In this document: in pieces, positions 33,422 to 43,650 of the stretch
Position numbering within the stretch: position 1 is the first letter of the stretch
Layout of the letters: each line of letters starts with the position of its first letter
NCBI GenBank assembly: GCA_036925085.1
Contig: JAUPFP010000003.1
Location: 12,365,675 to 12,429,674 of the forward strand
From: Brachycybe producta
Lineage: Eukaryota > Arthropoda > Diplopoda > Playtdesmida > Andrognathidae
Length of the DNA stretch: 64,000 bases
Direction: 5' to 3'
Notes under the pieces: generated by a model
What the model saw: only the letters and a program-made list of their open reading frames with translations
Database searches by the model: none
Told to the model about the DNA's origin: nothing
Made by a program: the position numbers and the translations under genes

Positions 33422-34305
33422 TGGAGCCCTGCAGAGGACTTTTGCAAAAAAAAAAATTTTAAATCTCGACATGTCGACTTACAATCTTTTTTATTCGGTC
33501 ATGTTAATTATGCCATGTTGTGCGCACCATACTCTAATAATAAAATTATTGCAAGCACCCTCTTGTAGCAGCAATAATTTAATTTAATATTAGAGTATGG
33601 TGTGCACATCATGGCATAATTAGCATGGCCAAATAAAAGATTAAAAGTCGACATATCGAGATTCTGGAAAAGGTAGGCATGTCGACATATCGAGATTCTG
33701 GAAAAGGTCGGCATGTCGACATATCGAGATTCTGGAAAAGGTCGGCATGTCGACATATCGAGATTCTGGAAAAGGTCGGCATGTCGACATATCGAGATTC
33801 TGGAAAAGGTCGGCATGTCGACATATCGAGATTCTGGAAAAGGTCGGCATGTCGACATATCGAGATTCTGGAAAAGGTCGGCATGTCGACATATCGAGAT
33901 TCTGGAAAAGGTCGGCATGTCGACATATCGAGATTCTGGAAAAGGTCGGCATGTCGACATATCGAGATTCTGGAAAAGGTCGGCATGTCGACATATCGAG
34001 ATTCTGGAAAAGGTCGGCATGTCGACATATCGAGATTCTGGAAAAGGTCGGCATGTCGACATCGAGATTCTGGAAAAGGTCGGCATGTCGACATATCGAG
34101 ATTCTGGAAAAGGTCGGCATGTCGAGATTCTGGAAAAGGTCGGCATGTCGACATATCGAGATTCTGGAAAAGGTCGGCATGTCGAGATTCTGGAAAAGGT
34201 CGGCATGTCGAGATTCTGGAAAAGGTCGGCATGTCGAGATTCTGGAAAGGTTCGACATGCCGAGATTTAAAAAAAAATCTCGCATGTCCTTTACAGGGCT
34301 CCGTA
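33422..34305. mobile_element. TIR element J1 carrying a satellite
   Basis: GGAGCCCTGCAGAGGAC at the left faces GTCCTTTACAGGGCTCC at the right. The flanks CTTGTTTA (33414-33421) and CTTGTTAA (34306-34313) agree at 7 of 8 bases. The left interior has a pair of inverted ~80-bp arms (33470-33540 and 33585-33660, with ACCATACTCTAATA and its complement). The rest is the 34-bp array. The ends match J2 at 4442. Confidence 0.78.
33645..34262. repeat. 34-bp satellite array
   Basis: Eleven identical 34-bp units run from 33679 to 34052. Each starts ATGTCGACAT (a palindrome) and contains CGAGATTCTGGAAAAGG. After 34053 units shorten to 32, 34 and 26 bp, the 26-bp form lacking ACATATCG. 34 is not a multiple of 3 and the unit lacks stops in several frames, so long frames open on both strands. 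These are not genes. Confidence 0.92.
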
Positions 34306-34313
34306 CTTGTTAA

Positions 34314-34946
34314 TTTTAACCCGTAGTCAGTTCAGATCGTTTAACACGACGGATGTTTTGTTACTGAAAAGGCGGGGGGGGGGGGGGGGTTCTGAATGAG
34401 TAAGTGGCTCTTGTTTTTGTTTTGACATTTGGAATTCCATTTTATCCATTTCTGTGAATATTGTTTGAAATGTTTTTCTGCATCAACACACACTACTAAC
34501 ATTGGCATTCATAATGAAAGTAAATACAAAACAAAGGGAATATTTTTTCTTTTCTTGGCACCAATGTCACCACCACCATATAAATAATGCTATGACACAC
34601 GTTTAGTTTAATAGGAATGTTTGTCACACCCTCCCCCCTCTTTTCAAACAGAAAAGAAGGAAAAAAAAAAAATGAAAGTTCCACTTTTATGATTTTTATA
34701 TTTTCAAACACGGTAATTGTGTTTGGTGTCATTGTCATCAGACTCATCATTGTCATCTTCCGTTTCCATTCACCCCTTTTTCCTTGTATATTAGTTGGGT
34801 TAAAAAAACATCCACTTGATGGTGGCACCACAAAGTGGCTCGTGTGAAGCAGGTCGTTGTTTGAGGGGGGGGGGGGTGTCTCTTGCATACAATCAATCCC
34901 AGCTTAACAGTGCTAGCTTAGCTTGTCAGTCCTAAAAAATCCTCTT
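34314..34946. other. Unannotated stretch with G-runs
   Basis: G-runs lie at about 34373-34389 and 34864-34874. No gene is recognised. Confidence 0.45.
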
Positions 34947-34956
34947 TTGTGCATTT

Positions 34957-35105
34957 TTAACATGCCAGTTCTGCCAAGCACTAAAATTTCGGTTGCCCAC
35001 CCGCACTTTTATGACATCAGACCAAGTAACAAACCAATTAGAAATTGGATGGCGCTCATAAAAGGGGCGGCGGGTAAACGAAATTTTAGTGCTGGGCAGA
35101 CCTGC
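34957..35105. mobile_element. Family C MITE, copy C1, 10-bp flanks
   Basis: AGTTCTGCCAAGCACTAAAA and TTTTAGTGCTGGGCAGACCT are inverted near the ends. TTGTGCATTT occurs on both sides (34947-34956 and 35106-35115). The core keeps AACCAATTAGAAATTGG and GC boxes. It lacks the CRE. Confidence 0.72.
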
Positions 35106-35115
35106 TTGTGCATTT

Positions 35116-35603
35116 GTATGCTGCTATTGGATTAAGTTCCTCTAACACAGGCCCAATCTGTACTTCCTGTAGAGTAATTATTCGAATTTAAATGCTAATT
35201 TTGCTTTATGTTGCCGTCTGGTGGGCTACCACTTTCGGTTTTGAGTAGATGAACTTAGACCTTCGAAACAGAAAAACAAAAGTTTAGTTTGTCGTGCAAC
35301 ATATTTATTGCTTTTATGTGGTTTAAGCAAAGTAGTTATTAGCTTTGAACTAATGTGAATAAAAATAGTTACTTTGAACAATATTTTAACTAAACAGCTC
35401 TTAACATTTTTTTGGGGGTGTTAATTCCTCTGTTAGCTTATTAAATGTTTGTTTCATTGTGGTTAATGTTACTTGGGTGTGTTGTTGTTGTTGTTATGTA
35501 TCATGCTTGAAAATAGTGTGAAGTCCAGAAGGGAGGGTGGAATATCGCAAGAAAGAGAGAAAAAAAAAAAGGTTGTGAACTTGGTCAAGGTGAACAACCC
35601 CTT

Positions 35604-35643
<40 letters not shown>

Positions 35644-36329
35644 AGGGAGAGTGAAAATAAGAGAGATTGAGAGGGGGAATGAGAGAGGGCGAGAGAATGA
35701 TATAGATAGTGAATGAGGGAGAGGCAGAGAGAAGGAGAGAAAGAATGTTACTTTTTCTTTTCCTCCTTACTTGCAGGGTTTTTTGGACACTTCTTGGCAC
35801 ACACATGGTGAATCTTGTTCAAAAAGACATAAAAGTGGTTCTTTTGTAATGTTGTTTCTACTGAATGGTTGGAAACGCCTTAGCTTCAAGCGAGAAAAAA
35901 AATGATAGCAAAAGTGAATAAGAAAAAAAAAAACCTTAACAAACTTAATGGTATAAAACATGAACACTTGTGTTTCTATATTGCTAACTAAAACAGACGC
36001 TTTCTTTCTCCATTGTCTCTTTGTTGGTTAATTTTATTTTGCAATATATAATAATAATAACTGGGATGTGTTTCAAAAAGTAACGGAGATTTTTTTTTTC
36101 CCCCTGCTCTCTGAGGCAGGAAACTTTGCTTGGAGACTTTGGCCTAACTTTCAGAATGTAGACTTTTAAGCTAAGATCAAGGTCAAACATGGCTGAAAAG
36201 GAGAAATGTCTAAAGACTGAGATAAACTGTTTAAAACGTGTTGTACTCATATCTTTCTCGTGCATTTGCCAGTTTGATCGACACTTTCGGCACGTTCGTC
36301 TGGTCACACTGTGTCCATCGTTGGTTCTT
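35116..36329. other. Unannotated stretch with (AG)n microsatellite
   Basis: A GA-rich microsatellite runs about 35604-35740. No gene or mobile-element ends are recognised. Confidence 0.5.
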
Positions 36330-36702
36330 GGCCCGTATTAACACTTTTGGGGGCCCTGTGCCAAGCAGAACCTGGGGCCCTTAGAAGTTAGTTCTGAATC
36401 TTACATATAAACTTACATCAACTTTAAACACTGTATTTTTGATATGTATTTCCGGTTTGCACGGACTGTCGGACTTCACGTAATACCAGGCTACCAGCGC
36501 CTCTAGCTGTGCATATCGGGTACAATAAATGAACAGATAGGGATTCGATTAGGGAATTTCTAGTTTAGTTTGAGATAAATTTTACATAAAAACAAAAAAA
36601 AATACTGAAATATTGAATTATAAGTCAGTGATTTATTTGTGGGGCGGGCGAGACCCCTAAAACTCAGGGGCCCTGTGCGTGGCACATGCCTTAATACGGG
36701 CC
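36330..36702. mobile_element. Candidate TIR element Z (GGCCCGTATTAA ends)
   Basis: The ends GGCCCGTATTAA and TTAATACGGGCC are perfectly inverted over 12 bp. TTTTGGGGGCCCTGTGC is echoed inside the right end as CAGGGGCCCTGTGCG. The flanks TGGTTCTT and TGGTTTGT are only a weak 8-bp match. Assigned hAT-like with caution. Confidence 0.55.
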
Positions 36703-36719
36703 TGGTTTGTTCCATTGTT

Positions 36720-37035
36720 GGGGCAACCAATACAAACGAAACTGAAAGAAAAATCTTTGCACACCTAGCGGTAGGTTCCTTTGGAAATGGTTCCTTCGGA
36801 AATGGTTCAAAACGTGGGACGCATTGTGTGGCCGAGACACGAATAGTGGGGGCGGTGAACAAATTCCAACGTCGGATTGGCCCTTTGACGCGGGACAAGG
36901 AAACCGACACCTGCCTGAATGCCTTCCAATGTCGAACTTTAGACACACGGGTATCCGTCTCACGGCCACGCTGCGTCAAATTATCATTCGTCCAGCATTG
37001 GAAGGCATTTGACGCGTATCGTGTTTCAGGCATAA
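36720..37035. repeat. Dispersed repeat AA, copy 1
   Basis: GAAACCGACACCTGCCTGAA then TGCCTTCCAATGTCGAAC, and near its end CATTCGTCCAGCATTGGAAG. The same blocks occur in inverse order and strand at 52497-52640. The 157- and 140-codon frames here do not resemble known proteins. Confidence 0.65.
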
Positions 37036-37730
37036 TTTTAAGCAGCTATCGGCATGACTGAGATTAGGTATGATGCAATACCTGGTATAGTCGTTTAACA
37101 TGAGGCGTTTTCTTTCCCCTGCACTTTTGGTCGAACACTTTTTATTGACCGCCGCGTTTTTGTCTGTACTGGTTGAACTCCAGCTCGACCGTGGTCATGA
37201 TTACCATGACCACAAAAAGGATGGCTGTGGTCGTATTTTTCAATATGGTGACGACCACTGATAGTAGGTGCTAATGCAGATTGAAGGCGGGGATGGGTGG
37301 GTATAATACGTCACGTATTATACGTGGTTTTATGCCGTATAAAATTATTTTGTGTATGTATAAAACCAAACGTATAAAACGAAAAAAGTACAAAAAGTTT
37401 AATAAAACAAAATTGCAAGATGTTTTAAATGTTCAAAACAGTGTTTCATTAAAAAAAACAGTTTCAAATCTGCAATGGAAAAACTGGAAAATTGCCCCAA
37501 AAAAGGCTTAAAAGAAAAATTATTTTAAAATTTAAATTTAACTGCTAAATTTAATGCTCATCAGAATGTTGTTTATCTTGTGCTTTAAGAACGGGATAAA
37601 TGTAAAGAAGTTTTTTGGATTTATCTGCAGAGATCCTATTCCTTATTGCAGAACGAACATAAGACCAGTTCAATAACAGGCTTTCTACCAATAGCTGTTG
37701 GATGCTTGGAATGCTTAGTACTTTTTTGGC

Positions 37731-38152
37731 GCAGTCACACTAGGCTGGTTTCCCAGCCGCTGGTTGCTGCTGGCTGGTTGTAGCACTCTAGCAGCGTAGT
37801 CTGAACTGCTACTAGCAGCTGCTTTCTCCAGCACGCTAGTGATTTTAACAGCAGCTGGTGAAGTTGGACATGTCCAACTTTAGCAGCTACCAGATGGTCA
37901 TGTGACTCCCTTCCTGCTGCTGCCATCTAGTGCGACCTTTTTGTTGCTAGCAGTGGCACTAGTGGTAGTTGAAACGCCACTGCTTGGATTGGTTGTTGTT
38001 AGTTTGTGTTTTTGCAAGACGGTGATTGGATGACTTGCACTGCTAATACCAGCAGTGACTGGACAAGTGTGAACCCAAAGCAGCTGCTGCTTGCTGTTGC
38101 TGCTAATAGCCAGCAGCAACCAGCGGCTTGTAAACCAGCCTAGTGTGACTGC
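37731..38152. mobile_element. Element D2, inverted relative to D1
   Basis: The ends GCAGTCACACTAGGCTGGTT and AACCAGCCTAGTGTGACTGC are perfectly inverted. The interior matches D1 in reverse orientation, including GGACATGTCCAAC and CAGTGACTGGACAAGTGTG. The flanking target is unclear (GGC and ACC). It is nested in MM. Confidence 0.83.
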
Positions 38153-38253
38153 ACCTTTTCTGTCAACCCTCTCTCTCATTGTATCAAGTTTGTTACTTCA
38201 TAATTCGTTTGTTTGTCCAATGTGCCACCTTCTGAAATATTTGAAAATATAAT

Positions 38254-38325
38254 TCACACTGCACGGGGGATCGAACCCACATGGTTGAGAGTCCGAGACA
38301 CTAACCACTACGCCAGCAACACAAG
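38254..38325 (-). tRNA. tRNA-like remnant or SINE head
   Basis: The minus strand reads TGGCGTAGTGGTTAG (box A-like), then a CTCTCAA loop, then GGGTTCGATCCC (box B). This resembles the tRNA-Glu/Asp group with a CTC-like anticodon. The T-stem pairs at only three of five positions, the anticodon stem does not close and the acceptor stem is poor. It is more likely a pseudo-tRNA or SINE promoter than a working tRNA. Confidence 0.4.
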
Positions 38326-38556
38326 ACACGATTACATCTTGTTTTGTTTTTTTATAAAACTTGATTCAAATTAAATTAAAACATACTTGATACACAATGA
38401 GTGATGTTTAATATTTATAGGCGTTAAAATTTGTGATTTTATGATAGGTTTTATATTTTATACAAGTTTTATGCGTTTTATACAGTGTAATACGTCACGT
38501 ATACATCAACGTATAAAACATTACTTTTGTGACATTTACCCATCCCTGATTGAAGG

Positions 38557-39238
38557 TAGCCATGTCAACATGTCTGCTGTGTTGCTTGTGTAGGATGGCG
38601 CCATAATAAATGTGTTAAACCATAAACCTAACCATGCTGGCTTTCTACTGATAAATTTGCATTACCAATTTGTGATTCTATTTTTTTTATAATTCTGAAA
38701 AAAAAAAAAAAGGCTTTGTACATGCTTTGTGACGTGACCGGGCTGTGCAGAAGAAAAAATATGTTATTTATACGAGTTTTGGAATGGAGAGGCGATTAGG
38801 GAAGGTATTAGTTTTGAGGAACCGAGCTGAGGTTTTGAGTCGTGGCTTGAGTCGGTCGATGCTGCTTTATGTTTTTTGCTAAGCGTTGAGCTTAGGTTTT
38901 TGTCACGTTTTTGAATTTGAACCACTAAACCAATTCTCTTGAAAGAGCTAATTCTGGCAGTAGGTATCATTCACATTAGCATGTTGGTTGCTCTTTCCAT
39001 AGACATTCAAGGGGTTTTCACATTACAGTAGAAAACAATTCAAGGGCATTTTAGAGTTTATGGAGGAGGAGGAGGCGGAGCCATGAAAAATGGATGCAAT
39101 TGAAATACATCTTTCTATTGGCTGGCGACATGTAATGGTTAGATAGAACATGTTGAAACGATTTCAGTACTTTTTCTTCTGCCAAATAGAAAAAGTAGTT
39201 CGAAGTAAGAAATTTCATTTTCTTAGACCTGGTTTCCA
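38557..39238. other. Unannotated stretch
   Basis: No gene or element termini are recognised. A short GGA repeat lies near 39062-39075. Confidence 0.45.
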
Positions 39239-39712
39239 CGGGATATAGACATTTGCCCTATGGACATTTGCCCTATGGACACTTGCCCTAAAGCCATTTG
39301 CACTAAAAGGACATTTGCCCTAAAAGGATGTTTGCCCTAAAAGGATGTTTGCCGTAAAAGGATGTTTGCCCTAAAAGGATGTCTGCCCTAAACGGATGTC
39401 TGCCCTAAAAGGATGTCTGCCCTAAAAGGATGTCTGCCCTAAGAGGATGTTTGCCCTAAAGGACATTTCCTCTAAAATTCTTTTTTCTTCTCACTTTTCA
39501 TATGGTTTAGCATCTTTCGATGGAGTATGTTAAATAGGTTCTGCACGCCACAGGCACACAAAAAACGCCAAATGACATAAATCTATACTACTGATTAGGG
39601 CAAATGTCCCTTTAGGGCAAGTGTCTATATGGCAAATGTCCCTTTAGGGCAAGTGTCTATATGGCAAATGTCCCTTTAGGGCAAGTGTCTCTAGGGCAAC
39701 TGTTCCACACCC
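39239..39712. repeat. Foldback with opposed TTGCCCTA arrays (family L)
   Basis: The left side has GGACATTTGCCCTAT units, then about nine ~17-bp units of the form GCCCTAAAAGGATGTTT (to about 39450). The right side (39598-39707) carries complementary units CAAATGTCCCTTTAGGG three times, each with AAGTGTCTATATGG. About 120 bp lies between. A fragment occurs at 1327-1396. Confidence 0.78.
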
Positions 39713-39792
39713 GGTTAAAGCTTAGACTATTACTTTACTGGACTGGCATCTCCCGAAATTTTGTGTTTGACAGTTTTGCATTGGCGTTTTCC

Positions 39793-39840
39793 AAGTTCAT
39801 ATACCATAGTCCCTCTAGCGGGACTATGGTATATGAACTT
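39793..39840. repeat. Perfect 21-bp hairpin
   Basis: The arm 39793-39813 (AAGTTCATATACCATAGTCC then C) is exactly complementary to 39820-39840, with a 6-base loop TCTAGC. It lies inside the GGTTAAAG-flanked element. Confidence 0.9.
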
Positions 39841-39942
39841 GATAGTAAAAGTCAAGTTTTGGACGAGTTCATTTTGTAGCTATATAGGGTGTATTTTTTA
39901 TTTATTAGTATAAAAAGTATGGCCGATGAAGAACTGCATTGG

Positions 39943-40060
39943 CAAATAGAAATCGGGAGGGGCGAACAGAAGTTGTCTCCGCCCTTTTTATGGCGAACGC
40001 AACTTCTAATTGGTTGGTTATGTACTTTGACGTCACATCAATCATCGTCGAGCCACACAA
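39943..40060. mobile_element. Family A MITE, left half
   Basis: AAATAGAAATCGGGAG, then ACAGAAGTTGTCTCCGCCC, CAACTTCTAATTGGTTGG and TTTGACGTCACATC (perfect CRE) are present. The right arm is replaced by sequence with poly-A. It lies inside the hAT-like element. Confidence 0.7.
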
Positions 40061-40212
40061 AAAAAAACAGGCTTTCACTCTGATTTTCTGTAAAAAAAAT
40101 AATGCACCAGACGGAGCTGGCATCACTTTTGCCTAAGAACATGCATTCAACGCTTTAACATGGAGAAGATAGGGAGTTGCCAGTCCAGTAAAGTAATAGT
40201 CTTAGGTTAAAG

Positions 40213-40794
40213 GGCGGGGCAAACGAAATCTTAGTGCTGAGCAGAACTGCCGGTATTTTTAAGCTTATAAAACAGTTCTTTTGAGATTGTAAGATATTTA
40301 GGTTGGGTTACAAATATTTGTGTTCGTAATACTAATATTTAGAACCTACGCCCTTATTTAGAATCGGTTTTGTTGACATTGTGTCCAGATCTTTTTTTTT
40401 ATATATATTTTTGGCTGCTAGCAGTTGCTTTTGTTGGTGGAGGAGGCGAAAACCGGTCACTCGACATTTCATTAAAGTTCAAAGAGTTTTTGTCTCGAAA
40501 ATGTTTTTTTTTTTAATTTTTCTTTTTAAAATTTTTCTTTAATTTGTTTCAGTCAGATTATTACAAGTGTCACAAATCTGTCGTTATCTTTTAACATAGA
40601 TTAAGATTTGTCATTGTAATGAATAAAAAGAGGGGGGGGGGGGGGAGAGGGGGATGAAGTTCTGTTCTTTTCAATTCACTAATAATGAAAATGTGACAGG
40701 AAAAAGACTTATGGGGGGATGTATTTTAATTTAATCTTCCTTATTATGGACAAAGCCTCACTAATGAGATTCTTGTCTTGAGATTTAAGATTGC
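40213..40794. other. Unannotated stretch with family C end
   Basis: It opens with a family C right-end fragment (GGGCGGGGCAAACGAAATC, TTAGTGCTGAGCAGAACTGC). A G-run lies near 40632-40645. No gene is seen. Confidence 0.5.
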
Positions 40795-41068
40795 AAGTTA
40801 TTTTGTTCCTGTAGCGTTAGATGGCGCCACTAGCCCTCTTCCATAGAAATGCACTGACACTCTTCAACTCTTTGACTCCGATTCCTTTTTTTTATTTCAC
40901 GTGGTAAACTTTTAATTTGCGTCATCGCTATTTCTACACGTGCTCTCTTCGCTTATATGTTCTGGATAAGTTTGTCACGTGCTGATAATAGGTTATTTCG
41001 GACGCTTTTAGAGGTAAAAGACTGCATTCTGTTTTAACTAATTGGCGAGTGTGTAGTTTGCCACAGGC
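40795..41068. repeat. Dispersed repeat U, copy 2
   Basis: It has the same block order as 26118-26365: GTAGCGTTAGATGGCGCCAC, CTCTTCAACTCTTTGACTCC, TCTTCGCTTATATGTTCTGG and AACTAATTGGCGAGTG. It ends at GTTTGCCAC, where a family C fragment begins. Confidence 0.7.
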
Positions 41069-41165
41069 AGCTTTTGCCCTGTTGCCCGCCCTTTTATGAG
41101 CTTCAGACCCAAATATCAACCAATTAGAAATTGGCCGTCTCTCATAAAGGGCGGGACATGTGACA
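41069..41165. mobile_element. Family C MITE fragment
   Basis: TTGCCCGCCCTTTTATGAGC, AACCAATTAGAAATTGG and ATAAAGGGCGGGACATGTGA identify the core. Only the left end (AGGCAG) is plausible and the right half is missing. Confidence 0.65.
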
Positions 41166-42714
41166 TCCGTCCAAAACGATGTTTAAACTTTAAAATAAGT
41201 CAGTAAAACCATAAATTAAAAACCCCTAATTCATAAAATCCTGATTCACGAAACGACGCCATTTTAAATTTCCAAAAACGAAAGCCCTCCCCCACCTCCC
41301 ATTTTTGTGGCAAAGGTTGTCACCTCACATTTCCAGAATTCCTTAATGAAATTATATGTATTTCCTATTCCTATTCAACTCAATACATCCACCCATGTGG
41401 AATAATTCAAATGTTAAATCCATAGTATTTTGAAATGAAAGTAATGTGAGCTGGTGATCGCAACACATCAGATTTCAAGTAGAAGTAGTTGTTGTCAACG
41501 CCCGTTGTTTGGTGGCGCATCAATCTGATAAAGTCTATTTATATGAAGTCAGCTGGTTTTTAATTTTTTAAATTATATTAATGACTTATTTTAAATTTTA
41601 AAAATCGTTTTGGTAATCGTTGAATAATTCTTGACAATATTTTGACAAGAAATTTCTGGAGGTAATGGGTCTCTTTAATGCTACTTAAGGACGCCTTCTT
41701 AATAGCTTATAAGACAACATCCGACACGCAGAAAACGCCGACTGAAAATATAATTTATCGAATTTTATTCTTTTTTTTTTTTTTTCCTTTGCCTGCCGAC
41801 TTTCTTGTAATGTGCGCGAGCCATTGAAACCATTGAAAGCAGAAATTTTAGCTGAAACTAATGTAATTTTGTAATGTTTTATTTCTATTTTCCGCTTGTC
41901 AGCATGTGTGAACCATCCTTAATCATTGTACTGGTTTTTCAGACAAAATTTTTGATGCAGGTGCAAAAATTAAGTTGTATTTAAAAAAAATATTTCTCGG
42001 TTCATTGATTGCAAGGAATTGCTAAGAAAACTCCATGTTTTTTTAATGGAAAAGACTTGAAAGTTTTTTTTTCAAAGAATGTTTAAATTACGCAAGAAGC
42101 ATTCTGTAAATTCTGCAACGGGGAACCGCAATACGAGCCAATGTATCATGAAGGAAGTGGTTATGATAAGTTATTGTGGGGTGTGGTGTTGAGGGGGGAA
42201 TAATATACATTATGAGTTTCAAAATTGATTGAATGTTTTTAGGCTGGTTTTTTTTTTCTTCTTGCTTTTTCAATTCAATGATGAAAAAAAAATGAGTTTG
42301 CAAAGGAAGGATTTTTTATTATTATTATCTGTAAGTGGAAGTGGTTGGATCGGAGGGGGTGGGGTGGGGTGAGAGGCTAGCTAGGTTGGGCTGTTCAAAG
42401 ATAGAGAGAGAGAAATAAGAAAAAAAAAAGAAGCAGCAAGAATTGAAATATGTTGTTCATTGAAGCACAAAATGCTCTGTCATGTAATGGTTGGTTTAGC
42501 TTTTTCGTCCGTCCACCTGTTGTTGGCGTTTCATTATTTGGGCTGAGTTTCTTGAGAACATTTAATTTTCTCTTAGCCTCTCTCTTCGGATAAAGTATTT
42601 TTCTTTCAGATGCTTTTTTTTTTGTTGATACTTTGCTATTAGAATTAATTTTAGAAATGTGGTTTTGTGGACCACTTGTTTGGCTCGCGAGAAATGTTTA
42701 AGCCAATTTCTCTC
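41166..42714. other. Unannotated AT-rich stretch
   Basis: No gene or element ends are recognised over about 1.5 kb. A G-rich patch lies near 42351-42375. Confidence 0.5.
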
Positions 42715-42920
42715 ACAGGTAATTAGAAAACGGGATGAAAAAAGTTGGCTCCGCCCTTTTTATGACGACCGGCAACTTCTAATTGGTTTTTTGTGTGGTT
42801 CGACATTGAAAAGGGCGGAGCATGTGACGTCAGAGTACATAACCAAACCAATTAGAAGTTGTGTTCGTCATAAAAAGGGGCGGAGCCAACTTCTGTTTGT
42901 CCCGATTTCTAATTACCTGT
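42715..42920. mobile_element. Family A MITE, copy A6
   Basis: The ends ACAGGTAATTAG and CTAATTACCTGT are intact. The arms carry TTGGCTCCGCCC and GGGCGGAGCCAA. The centre has CATGTGACGTCAGAGTAC with a perfect CRE. The 9-bp flanks do not match, possibly because B5 begins only 13 bp downstream. Confidence 0.85.
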
Positions 42921-42933
42921 CTAGTTAACTGAG

Positions 42934-43130
42934 ACATGCAAGTAAAGACAGTAAGATACAGTCGTTTGCCCCGCCCCTTTTATGAGGACCGGCAACTTCT
43001 AATTGATTTGTTATGTGGTCTGGCGTCACATTCCCACTGCCCTTTTCAATTTCCAATTGGTTGATATTTGGCCTGACGCGTATAAAAGGGCAAGGCAAAC
43101 GACTGCACGTTCCTGTCTTTACTTGTCTGT
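42934..43130. mobile_element. Family B MITE, copy B5
   Basis: The ends are ACATGCAAGTAAAGACAG and CTGTCTTTACTTGTCTGT. Inner arms GATACAGTCGTTTGCCCCGC and AAGGCAAACGACTG are inverted. The flanks GTTAACTGAG and ATTAACTAG are a possible eroded duplication. The CRE is TGGCGTCA. Confidence 0.78.
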
Positions 43131-43179
43131 ATTAACTAGTAGTTGCTTGCAAGCTGCACAACATTGTTGCAGGACTCTG

Positions 43180-43333
43180 GCGACAGGCAGGTGGGCTCAG
43201 CACCAAATGCCTGGGCTTTTATGAAGAACGGAACTTCTAATTGGTTTGTTTTTTGTCTGATGTTACGTGCCCCGCCCTTTTCAATTTCTAATTGGTTGAT
43301 ATTTGGTCTGACGCTCATAAAGGGGCGGGCAAA
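43180..43333. mobile_element. Family B/C MITE, copy B6, right-truncated
   Basis: ACAGGCAGGTGGGCTCAGCA opens the copy. GGAACTTCTAATTGG, TGCCCCGCCCTTTTCAATTT and TCATAAAGGGGCGGGCAAAC follow. The right terminus after CAAAC is lost. Two ORFs across it are shadows. Confidence 0.7.
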
Positions 43334-43429
43334 CATTGAATGGACAATAAAAATGGACAAAAATAAAAAAGAACACATTTTAAAAACTGGTTTTATTAAT
43401 ATTTCATCAAAACCTTGGATGAAGAGTTC

Positions 43430-43650
43430 TTCCATCATCAAACCAAATGAATGCCTCCATGGATATCGATAAAGCATGGCGTTCACAGCTATTTTTACTA
43501 AATGGGAAAATGCTGTTCAGAGCTACTTTTTATTGGGGAAACAATACTGCGTTCCTATTGGCCAAGATCATATTGACCAAAACTATCGCCAACGACCTCC
43601 GACTAGAAGAGCACTTCTTCTGTGGTTTGTCTTAAAGCCAATACTCGAGC
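43430..43650 (+). repeat. Dispersed repeat II, copy 1
   Basis: GATAAAGCATGGCGTTCACA, ACTAAATGGGAAAATGCTGT, GCGTTCCTATTGGCC and neighbouring blocks recur on the opposite strand at 51985-52130. Termini are not resolved. Confidence 0.65.

Larger units (their letters stand above)
37288..38548. mobile_element. hAT-like element MM, perfect 8-bp TSD
   Basis: Identical ATTGAAGG repeats flank it (37280-37287, 38549-38556). The left end CGGGGATGGGTGGGTATAAT faces the right end TTTACCCATCCCTG. ATACGTCACGTATTATACG just inside the left end is echoed by TAATACGTCACGTATAC near 38487. The interior is AT-rich without a recognisable transposase. It contains D2 and a tRNA-like segment. Without D2 it is about 840 bp. 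Confidence 0.83.
39721..40204. mobile_element. hAT-like element, perfect 8-bp TSD GGTTAAAG
   Basis: AGACTATTACTTTACTGGAC followed by TGGCATCTCCC faces its complement near 40171-40203, giving ~30-bp TIRs with one mismatch. GGTTAAAG flanks both sides (39713-39720, 40205-40212). Inside are a perfect hairpin and a half family A element. No coding region is seen. Confidence 0.88.

Noticed and set aside
33645..34262. CRISPR-like array
   Set aside because: The 34-bp units are contiguous, with no unique spacers, in an animal-type repeat-rich context.
33508..34326. Very long open frames on both strands
   Set aside because: They are a by-product of the stop-poor 34-bp satellite; the same peptide recurs in all three frames of a strand.
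36560..37061. 157- and 140-codon frames on opposite strands
   Set aside because: They overlap each other and the dispersed repeat AA, and match no recognisable protein family.
38254..38325. Functional tRNA gene
   Set aside because: Box A and box B are present but the anticodon stem and part of the T-stem do not pair and the acceptor stem is poor, so it is listed only as a tRNA-like remnant.
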